This document shows positions 1 through 6,620 of a DNA stretch of 17,063 bases, in pieces. The stretch is from an uncultured Clostridia bacterium (GTDB taxonomy: Bacteria; Bacillota; Clostridia; Christensenellales; Maliibacteriaceae): assembly GCA_934613185.1 (NCBI GenBank), contig CAKTSO010000024.1, forward strand, positions 1-17,063. Reading direction: 5' to 3'. Numbering within the stretch: position 1 is the stretch's first letter; every line of letters begins with the position of its first letter. The notes under the pieces were generated by a model. It was not told the origin of the DNA and made no database searches. It was given only the letters and a program-made list of their open reading frames with translations. Made by a program: the position numbers and the translations under genes.

Positions 1-397
1 GACGATATACCGAGGCAAAGCGCACATAGGCGACTTCGTCGATCTTTTTCAGGCCCGCCATGATCAATTCGCCGATCTGTTTGGACGGCACTTCCTGAGA
101 AAGCGTGTTGTTGACGCCGCGTTCGACATCGAGAACAAGCCGTTCGATTTGCGCGATCGGGACGGGACGCTTGGCACAGGCTTTCATGATGCTTGCACGC
201 ACTTTGGCGCTGTTGAACTCCTCACGGCGGCCATCGTTTTTGATAACGTAAACGGGCGCCTGTTCGATTTTTTCATACGTCGTAAACCGCTTTTGACACT
301 GTTCGCATTCGCGTCGGCGGCGGATCACCGCGCCGTCTTCCGTCATGCGGGAGTCCACGACCTTGCTGTTTTTGCAGCCGCAGTACATGCATTTCAT
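1..397 (-). CDS. nrdR: Transcriptional repressor NrdR (C-terminus outside window)
   Basis: NrdR is a zinc-ribbon and ATP-cone repressor of ribonucleotide reductase genes that senses ATP/dATP. The protein starts MKCMYCGCKNSKVVDSR, and the zinc ribbon is complete: the pairs Cys3/Cys6 and Cys31/Cys34 sit in CMYC and CEQC. The basic run RRRRECEQC and KRFTTYE follow, as is typical of the family. The ATP-cone begins around residue 46 (PVYVIKNDGRREEFN) and continues through the conserved VPSKQIGELIMAGLKKIDEVAYVRFASVYR. About 132 residues are visible of the usual 150 or so, and the frame is open at position 1, so only the last 15-20 residues are missing. The ATG at 395-397 is preceded by AGGTGAT at a normal distance. 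The gene has its own promoter across the ylmC stop codon. No NrdR-box palindrome was recognised at this promoter, so autoregulation is not evident. Confidence 0.97.
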   Translation of the reverse strand, partial: MKCMYCGCKNSKVVDSRMTEDGAVIRRRRECEQCQKRFTTYEKIEQAPVYVIKNDGRREEFNSAKVRASIMKACAKRPVPIAQIERLVLDVERGVNNTLSQEVPSKQIGELIMAGLKKIDEVAYVRFASVYR

Positions 398-418
398 AAG
401 ATCACCTCTTCGTCGTTT

Positions 419-447
419 ATTATAACTTTGAAACTTTAAAAAGTCTA
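419..447 (-). promoter_or_regulatory. Sigma-A-type promoter of nrdR
   Basis: The minus strand has TAGACT (-35, 442-447), a 17-nt spacer, and a perfect TATAAT (-10, 419-424). Transcription would start near 412, giving a leader of about 15 nt with the AGGTGAT ribosome site. The -35 box includes the TAG stop codon of ylmC (445-447), so gene end and promoter share bases. Confidence 0.75.
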
Positions 448-711
448 TTTCCTTTTTTCTTCGTCGCGCGTCGCGTAGGAGTCGACGCGCGCCAAAATTA
501 CGTCGTTCCCAATCGTCTCAATGCACTTATACGGGATCATCAGATCTTCCCGCGGTTTTAAATGCGCAAGAAAACCGGTCTTTATGTCGGGAACAATGAT
601 CGCGCGGACGACGCCCGTCATATCGTCGAACACAAGATCCGTCACCTGACCCAAACATGCGCCCGTCGCAAGATTTACGACCTGTTTTTTTCTTAATTGC
701 GAAAACAGCAT
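445..711 (-). CDS. YlmC/YmxH family PRC-barrel protein
   Basis: This is a small protein of 88 residues from the ATG at 709-711. It is a single PRC-barrel-like domain: LRKKQVVNLATGACLGQVTDLVFDDMTG at the start, then VRAIIVPD and EDLMIPYKCIETIGNDVILAR. This matches the YlmC/YmxH family of spore-forming Firmicutes, whose members are linked to sporulation but have no settled biochemical role. A GTG at 715-717 would add two residues, but it lies only 3 nt from the AGGAGG at 721-726, while the ATG lies 9 nt away, so the ATG is preferred. The gene follows mgtE by about 50 nt with no visible terminator between them, so the two are probably co-transcribed. The C-terminus is very basic and acidic (RDEEKRK). 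Confidence 0.85.
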   Translation of the reverse strand: MLFSQLRKKQVVNLATGACLGQVTDLVFDDMTGVVRAIIVPDIKTGFLAHLKPREDLMIPYKCIETIGNDVILARVDSYATRDEEKRK

Positions 712-720
712 CCGCACACA

Positions 721-726
721 CCTCCT
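721..726 (-). promoter_or_regulatory. Ribosome binding site deciding the ylmC start
   Basis: AGGAGG on the minus strand, 9 nt before the ATG at 709-711 and only 3 nt before the in-frame GTG at 715-717. The spacing favours the ATG. Confidence 0.75.
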
Positions 727-762
727 ATGAAAGCATATGCCGATGCTGCTTTGAAATTTCGT

Positions 763-2118
763 TTATGCCGTAAGATTCAGCATATGCGACGCGACAAAGA
801 AATACAGCGCCAGCGCGCATGCATCGACGATCGTCGTGATGATCGGGCTCGCCATGAGTGCGGGGTCGAGCTTCGCTTTTTTTGCAAGCATCGGCAGTGT
901 GCAGCCGATGAACTTCGCAAGCACAACCGTGCAAAACAGGCTGATCGAAACGACAAACGCGACCGTCGCGCCCGCGTGTTCCAGATAGGCGACGCGGACG
1001 AAGTTGACGGCGCCAAGCGTCGCACCGACGATCAATCCGACGCGGAATTCCTTCCACTGGACACGGAACAGATCCTTCCACTGGATCTCCCCCAATGCCA
1101 TGCCGCGGATGATCATCGTCGAAGACTGCGAGCCGCAGTTTCCGCCCGTATCCATCAGCATCGGATAAAATGACGCCAGAATGATTGCCTGCTGAAGCAG
1201 TCCGTTATAACGCTGAATGATGCGGCCGGAGAACGTCGCCGAGATCATCAGGATCAAAAGCCACAAAATGCGGTGTTTGGCAAGGGTGAAAACGCCGGTT
1301 TTCAAATAATCGTCTTCGGACGGCTGCATTGCGGCCATCTTTTCGAAGTCTTCGGTGTTTTCGTCCTGCATGACGTCGACGATATCGTCGATCGTGATGA
1401 TGCCGACCAGACGATTCTCGTTGTCCGTGACGGGGACGGAGATCAGGTCATATTTCTGTGCCTGCGACGCGATATACTCCTGGTCGTCGAGGGTGTTGAC
1501 GACAAGCGGCGCATCTTCCATGATCGTGTCGATGATCGTATCGTCCTCGGCCATGATCAGTTTGCGCAGCTCGACGATGCCCTGAAGCTTTCTTTGTTCG
1601 CTTGTGACATAACAGGTCGAGATCATCTCGCTGTCCGTCGCGTTGGCGCGAAGGAAGTCCATCGCGTGACGAACCGTCCATCCAAGGCGGAACTGAATGA
1701 ACTCGATCGTCATGATTGAACCCGCACTGTTATCGGGATAATTCAAAAACTGATTGATCAGCTTTCGCGTGGCTTCGTTGGTATTCTGAAGCACTTTGGT
1801 CACGACGTTGGCCGGCATTTCTTCCAGAAAGTCGACCGTATCGTCAAGGAACAGGTTGTCGATCAGGCTGCGCACCTCCGCGTTGGAGATGGAGCCGACG
1901 ACGTGCGCCTGCTGATCCGGATCCATATAAGAGAAAACGTCCGCCGAAATATCCTTTGGCAGGATCCGAAACACGAGAAGCATTTTGTCGTTATCGAGCT
2001 CTTGCAAAAGCGTCGCGATATCGACCGGGTTCGCCTCCGCAAGATAGGAGCGAAGCGTCCCCCATTCGTTTTTTTCGATCAGCATATCGATCTGATCGAC
2101 CGTCAGATTGAAATCCAT
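763..2118 (-). CDS. mgtE: Magnesium transporter MgtE
   Basis: MgtE is a homodimeric Mg2+ channel/transporter of the inner membrane, gated by cytoplasmic Mg2+-sensing domains. The 451 residues show the full family layout. An N-terminal MgtE domain spans about residues 1-130 and includes LEEMPANVV. Two CBS domains span about 135-255, with GSIMTIEFI opening the first and VGIITIDDIVDVMQ closing the second. A five-helix membrane domain runs from about 285 to 448. The pore signature FYPMLMDTGGNCGSQSSTMI lies at 317-336. A late DPALMASPIITTIVDA (418-433) includes Asp432, in the motif that carries the pore Mg2+-binding Asp of MgtE. The ATG at 2116-2118 is chosen because GAGGTGC (2126-2132) lies 7 nt upstream; reading further upstream only enters the leader. 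It is transcribed from its own promoter through a long structured leader, which suggests control after initiation. Confidence 0.96.
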   Translation of the reverse strand: MDFNLTVDQIDMLIEKNEWGTLRSYLAEANPVDIATLLQELDNDKMLLVFRILPKDISADVFSYMDPDQQAHVVGSISNAEVRSLIDNLFLDDTVDFLEEMPANVVTKVLQNTNEATRKLINQFLNYPDNSAGSIMTIEFIQFRLGWTVRHAMDFLRANATDSEMISTCYVTSEQRKLQGIVELRKLIMAEDDTIIDTIMEDAPLVVNTLDDQEYIASQAQKYDLISVPVTDNENRLVGIITIDDIVDVMQDENTEDFEKMAAMQPSEDDYLKTGVFTLAKHRILWLLILMISATFSGRIIQRYNGLLQQAIILASFYPMLMDTGGNCGSQSSTMIIRGMALGEIQWKDLFRVQWKEFRVGLIVGATLGAVNFVRVAYLEHAGATVAFVVSISLFCTVVLAKFIGCTLPMLAKKAKLDPALMASPIITTIVDACALALYFFVASHMLNLTA

Positions 2119-2358
2119 AATAAAAGCACCTCTTTCTCCGTTTCCAAGTCCAATTTTGTTTGGAAAGAAGTAAAGAAGCGACAATGGTTGCGAGAAAATC
2201 CGCCGAAACTACACTCGCTCAATCTTCATAAAAGGCGCAGAACACAGCCACGCCCTTATGCCGACTTCGCGGCACGGCGTCGTCCGACTCGCGCCATCGC
2301 TCGCCTCCGTCCACTGTGTTCTCACCTCCGCATTCGCCGTTTCCGCGGCGCAATTCTT
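2119..2358 (-). promoter_or_regulatory. Long structured 5' leader of mgtE, class unknown
   Basis: About 240 nt lie between the predicted start site and the mgtE ATG, with no supported gene. The RNA can form a 16-bp stem: 2314-2321 (GAACACAG in the RNA) pairs with 2240-2247 (CUGUGUUC), A2239 pairs with U2322, and 2323-2329 pairs with 2231-2237. Inside it, ACGCC (2276-2280) pairs with GGCGU (2250-2254) around a perfect 6-bp hairpin (2258-2263 with 2270-2275). A second hairpin, UUUCCAA/UUGGAAA (2160-2166 with 2141-2147), stands just before the ribosome site. Mg2+ transporter genes often carry Mg2+-sensing leaders, so a metal-responsive element is plausible. However, the conserved M-box sequence blocks are absent. 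The GC-rich core could also be an inserted palindromic repeat. Confidence 0.5.
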
Positions 2359-2364
2359 AAATTC

Positions 2365-2393
2365 AGATTAACCCCGCACGCGGTTTTTGTCAA
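2365..2393 (-). promoter_or_regulatory. Strong sigma-A-type promoter of mgtE
   Basis: The minus strand has a perfect TTGACA (-35, 2388-2393), a 17-nt spacer, and TAATCT (-10, 2365-2370). The predicted start is near 2358. The region upstream (2400-2440) is AT-rich with A-runs and could act as an UP element. The promoter lies downstream of the terminator at 2457-2490, so mgtE-ylmC is an independent unit. Confidence 0.8.
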
Positions 2394-2456
2394 GAAAAAG
2401 CCGCTGTTTTATTCATTGTTTTTTTACAAATTCACCGCGCCAAATTTTGGTTTGAA

Positions 2457-2490
2457 ACACAAAACGCAGAGCGCATGTTTGCGCTCTGCG
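2457..2490 (-). terminator. Intrinsic terminator of the rnc-to-alr-like operon
   Basis: A perfect 10-bp stem (CGCAGAGCGC at 2465-2474 with GCGCTCTGCG at 2481-2490) has a 6-nt loop. On the minus strand it is followed by TTTTGTGTTT. It starts 10 nt after the stop codon of the alr-like gene. Confidence 0.9.
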
Positions 2491-2500
2491 TCCGGTTCCA

Positions 2501-3559
2501 TCAATCGATATAAACGCGTTCGATGCGCGTGTTGAGGCAGCACAATTCTTCTTCCGCGATCGTATGGATATGCTCGGCGATCTCGTCCAAATGACGGTCG
2601 CCCGCGATCAGCGTCACTTCGTCGCCGACATGGACGCGCTCATCGACGCGGATCAGGCTGATATCCATCGTCACGCCCTCGAGCGGATAGCGGCGCCCTC
2701 CGATGAACACGTCGCGGCCGATGTTGGACTTGGTAAATCCGTCGCCGTAGCCGATCGGGATCATGGCGATGCGCGCGGGAGCGTCCGTCGCCTCGCAGCA
2801 TTTGGAATAACCGACGGCCTGCCCCTGCCGAAGATCCTTGATCGAAATGATCCGGCTCGTCAAATGAAACGTATCTTCCAGGCAAAGGGACGTATTTTCG
2901 ATGCCGTACATGATGTTGCCCATGCGGAATGCGTTGGAATACGGCTTTTTCGGATATTCGACGAGCGCCATGCTGTTGTGCGTGCTGACGACGGGGATGC
3001 GTGAAAGATCGAATCCCTGCGTCATCTCTTCAAACGCCGCAAACTCCGCGTCGGAAATCTCGCGGTCTTCGACAAAATAATTGTGCAGATACACGCCGCG
3101 CAAAATGACGCTGCCGCGGTCGATAACGTCCATAAACGCGCGGAAACTCTCTTTGTCGCGCGGACCGTTGTAAAGGTCGCATCCGCCGTCCAGGCGCAGA
3201 TGGATCCCGACGGGTTTGTCCGCGATCTGCTTTAAATACGCAAGATCGGGAACGGTAATCTCGACGTCGTTTTCGATGCACCAGTCGACAAGATCCGTCG
3301 GCGGCGGAACCAGAAGCATGATCGGTACGTCGGGGAAATCCGCGCGGATGCGCAGCGCTTCGTTCAAAAAGCTGACGGCGATATAATTCGCGCCGCCGCG
3401 AAGAATGCGCCGTACGACCTCGTTGCCCTTATGACCGTAGCAATCCGATTTGACGACGGCAACGCGCCAGCGATACTCGCCGTAGGTTTCGACGATCTTT
3501 TTAACGTTGCGTTCGATCGCGCCGAGATCGATCGTGATCAAAGTCGCTTTATCCTGCAT
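2501..3559 (-). CDS. Divergent alanine-racemase-family protein (fold type III PLP enzyme)
   Basis: This 352-residue protein has the two-domain alanine racemase fold. Lys37 in VAVVKSDCYGHK is the PLP-binding lysine. Tyr251 in AVGYSKCC corresponds to the catalytic tyrosine, and IPIGYGDGF (267-275) starts the C-terminal barrel motif. It differs from the canonical paralog at 14564-15667 at key places. The carbamylated-lysine motif HLKIDTGMARLG becomes HLRLDGGCDLYNG, so Lys is Arg122 and the motif Arg is Leu129. HAGNSAV becomes STHNSMAL, and GRVCMDQ becomes EGVTMDI. PLP chemistry is therefore likely, but the substrate may not be L-alanine; another amino-acid racemase is possible. It is the last gene of the rnc operon, 26 nt after the GatD-like gene, with GGGGGAG before the ATG. 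The setting suggests supply of a D-amino acid for peptidoglycan, which is inference. Confidence 0.85.
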   Translation of the reverse strand: MQDKATLITIDLGAIERNVKKIVETYGEYRWRVAVVKSDCYGHKGNEVVRRILRGGANYIAVSFLNEALRIRADFPDVPIMLLVPPPTDLVDWCIENDVEITVPDLAYLKQIADKPVGIHLRLDGGCDLYNGPRDKESFRAFMDVIDRGSVILRGVYLHNYFVEDREISDAEFAAFEEMTQGFDLSRIPVVSTHNSMALVEYPKKPYSNAFRMGNIMYGIENTSLCLEDTFHLTSRIISIKDLRQGQAVGYSKCCEATDAPARIAMIPIGYGDGFTKSNIGRDVFIGGRRYPLEGVTMDISLIRVDERVHVGDEVTLIAGDRHLDEIAEHIHTIAEEELCCLNTRIERVYID

Positions 3560-3585
3560 GGGTACACTCCCCCTTCGTTTTGGCT

Positions 3586-4299
3586 TTAATCATAAAAGAC
3601 GATGTCGCGGTTGAATTCCTTCAAACGAACGTCGAGCGCCTCGCGCACGGCGTCTTCCCAGGCAAGCGAAGGATTCTCAACTCCCATCAGCTTTTGCAGA
3701 TAGAGATTAAAATCCGGATTCTGCACGAGCAGAGGCCCCAGAAGATGCGTGCCGAAGAAGTTATTCTTTCGAACGCCCTCGTTCGTTTTGTCGTCGAGGT
3801 TCATGCCGTAGCCCTTTTCGACATGAAACAGCGGCTTTGCGTCCGGGCCGTAGAACGAATGGGCGAAGCGGCTCGTGTAGCCGACGATCGTCTGCGATTC
3901 GAACAAACCGAGGAAAAGCGAGTTGGAGCGCTTGGGGATCTGCCGTTTCGTCGTAATGTCGATCAAATCGAGCGCCGGAATGACTTCATCTTTTTCCGTC
4001 GTGATCGATTTTCCGAAGATCTCGAACGCATTGCCCGTCGCGAGGATCACGCAGCCTTTGTCGATCAGTTCGGCAAGCCGCGCGCGATAGGGCACAAGCG
4101 TCTCGATCAAAATGCTCTGGCTGGATTCGGACATGGACGCAAGATAGATCATCGCAACGTCCTCGCGAACGAACGCGGGTTCGTCGCTTAACGCGGTATA
4201 GACAAAATCCGCCTGCGGCATGCAGCAAGACAAATAGCGCGCGTTGGCCTTGTCGCCGAAAAGGCAGCAGACTTCGGGATATAAAACTTCGATCTTCAT
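3586..4299 (-). CDS. GatD-like class I amidotransferase-fold protein, catalytic Cys and canonical His absent
   Basis: This 237-residue protein resembles GatD, the glutaminase partner of MurT, in length, fold pattern and position directly after a MurT-type gene. The N-terminal EVLYPEVCCLFGDKANARYL matches the GatD opening. IVGYTSRFAHSFYG fits the middle of the domain, and FFGTHLLGPLLVQNP matches the C-terminal GTYLHGPLL block. The nucleophile elbow, normally CGG with Cys, reads ILATGNAFEIFG, so Thr88 stands where Cys is expected; the nearest cysteine, Cys83, is five residues too early. The catalytic His, normally in YLHGP, is replaced by Leu, with a His (185) two residues earlier. Glutamine hydrolysis by the usual triad is therefore unlikely. 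The ATG at 4297-4299 is chosen because GGAGG (4310-4314) is 10 nt upstream; a TTG at 4308 would overlap the murT-like stop but sits too near the site. It may act as a structural partner, or use free ammonia. Confidence 0.8.
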   Translation of the reverse strand: MKIEVLYPEVCCLFGDKANARYLSCCMPQADFVYTALSDEPAFVREDVAMIYLASMSESSQSILIETLVPYRARLAELIDKGCVILATGNAFEIFGKSITTEKDEVIPALDLIDITTKRQIPKRSNSLFLGLFESQTIVGYTSRFAHSFYGPDAKPLFHVEKGYGMNLDDKTNEGVRKNNFFGTHLLGPLLVQNPDFNLYLQKLMGVENPSLAWEDAVREALDVRLKEFNRDIVFYD

Positions 4300-4304
4300 T
4301 CCTT

Positions 4305-5687
4305 TCAAGCCTCCTTCTGTGCCTTCATGCGGAAGATATCGCCGATCTTATCGGCGACTTTGCAGGCAAGATCGTACGTCGAAGTGTCGTAAAGTACATA
4401 AATGCGCTCGACGCCGTCCGTCTTCATGGTCTCGATCGTCGAAAACTCCTCCGCGCCGCAGAGAATGCGGTCTTCGGGGATCCCTGCCATGAGCAGACGG
4501 ACCTTGTAATCCATGCAGCGCGGCCCGAGCGCGACGACCTGTTTGACGTCGTCTTTTGCGAGAACTTCAAAATCGGTGTCATAGATCCAGCCGATGAATT
4601 CGCTGGAATCCTTGCGTTCGTAATAGTCGTCGATGACGAGCACGACGGTCTTGTTGCCCTTTTCTTTGGAGACAAAATCGAGCGTGCGGCAGCTGGACAC
4701 GGCGCTTTGCCCCTTGGACATCGCCTTGACGACGACGGCATTGCCTGCGGGCGTCTCGCTCAGGCGCGAACTGACGACGCCCATATCCGACAGCGCCGCA
4801 CAGATCTTCTCATCGGACAGACCGAACTGCGACAGAAAGGTAATGACGGAAAGCTCGTTATAGACGTTGAACAAGATCGGGTTGACGAGCGGGAACGCCG
4901 TGGTTTTGCCGTCGTGGCGAACGGTGAGCTTATGCGTCGCCTCTTCGATCGATTCGGCAAGATAATCCGCGTCGAAAGAGTGGAATCCGCACTTGGGGCA
5001 ATAGGCGTTGCCGATATGATGATAGCGCAGATAGCGGAATTTCAGACGCGTATGGCATTTGGGGCAAATGCAGTGATCGGCGATGAGATTATACGGCTCG
5101 GTTACATCGCCGGGCAGCGGCCCAATGCCGAAGAACACGCGGTCGTTTTCGGGAAGAAGCTGCGATGAGCAAAGATCGTCCGCATTTAAAATGACGCGCG
5201 TTTTTTTCGGCGTATAAGAGTTAATAATACTGAAAATATACTCCGGGTGCGCGTTGCGCTTGAGCGAGTCGCGGAAGATGTTCGTCACGACGAGATAATC
5301 CGGCTCGATCGCGGGCAGGATGATGCGAGAATAGCGCTCATCAACCTCAAAGACCTGAACGTCGACGCGCACACGTCCGAAGAAGTTCATGCTGTTGGTC
5401 AAAACCGTCGCGATGCCCGTGCCGATATTGGCGCCCATAGCGTTCGTCTGCACATGCCGCCCGTCTTTTTTCAGCATGGAAGCGATCATGTTGGTGACGG
5501 TCGTCTTGCCGTTCGTGCCGGTCACGCAGACGGTCTTGTCCGCTTTTTTCGCAATGGAAAGATAGTTCGGGCAGATCTTCAGCGCGACGGCGCCGGGGAA
5601 CGTGCTTGCGCTTCGATGGCAGATCTTCAGTGCAAGATTCGCCGCTTTCGCGCACCACAGCGCAAGGAAAAAACGTAATTTCTGCAT
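4305..5687 (-). CDS. murT: MurT-type Mur ligase family protein with zinc ribbon
   Basis: MurT with GatD amidates the D-Glu of lipid II to D-isoglutamine. This 460-residue protein has the family layout. An N-terminal segment contains FPGAVALKICPNYL. The ATP-binding P-loop TGTNGKTT is at 56-63, and FEVDE at 113-117. A zinc-ribbon insert has Cys208/Cys211 and Cys230/Cys233 around RYLRYHHIG. A C-terminal MurT domain includes VVLVIDDYYERKDSSEFIGW. The segment usually reading KNPAG reads KAMSKGQSAV (321-330) instead, which marks it as a divergent branch. It sits 12 nt after ftsY, with AAGGAGG before the ATG, and its TGA is 5 nt before the GatD-like start. Membership of the MurT family is clear; whether lipid II is the substrate is uncertain because the partner lacks its catalytic residues. 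The gene symbol is by family only. Confidence 0.88.
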   Translation of the reverse strand: MQKLRFFLALWCAKAANLALKICHRSASTFPGAVALKICPNYLSIAKKADKTVCVTGTNGKTTVTNMIASMLKKDGRHVQTNAMGANIGTGIATVLTNSMNFFGRVRVDVQVFEVDERYSRIILPAIEPDYLVVTNIFRDSLKRNAHPEYIFSIINSYTPKKTRVILNADDLCSSQLLPENDRVFFGIGPLPGDVTEPYNLIADHCICPKCHTRLKFRYLRYHHIGNAYCPKCGFHSFDADYLAESIEEATHKLTVRHDGKTTAFPLVNPILFNVYNELSVITFLSQFGLSDEKICAALSDMGVVSSRLSETPAGNAVVVKAMSKGQSAVSSCRTLDFVSKEKGNKTVVLVIDDYYERKDSSEFIGWIYDTDFEVLAKDDVKQVVALGPRCMDYKVRLLMAGIPEDRILCGAEEFSTIETMKTDGVERIYVLYDTSTYDLACKVADKIGDIFRMKAQKEA

Positions 5688-5699
5688 CGGTAGCCTCCT

Positions 5700-6617
<918 letters not shown>

Positions 6618-6620
6618 GCA

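Noticed and set aside
2119..2184. 22-residue N-terminal extension of MgtE
   Set aside because: It is in frame, but the GAGGTGC site and family start point to the ATG at 2116-2118; the extension lies in the leader hairpin.
2119..2358. M-box (Mg2+) riboswitch assignment for the mgtE leader
   Set aside because: Only a short GGTGAG resembles the family; the other conserved blocks of the M-box are not present, so I describe the leader without naming a class.
1903..2535. Plus-strand open frame of 210 codons covering the mgtE leader
   Set aside because: It runs across the mgtE start, promoter and terminator region, is Arg-rich with no family resemblance, and has no promoter of its own.
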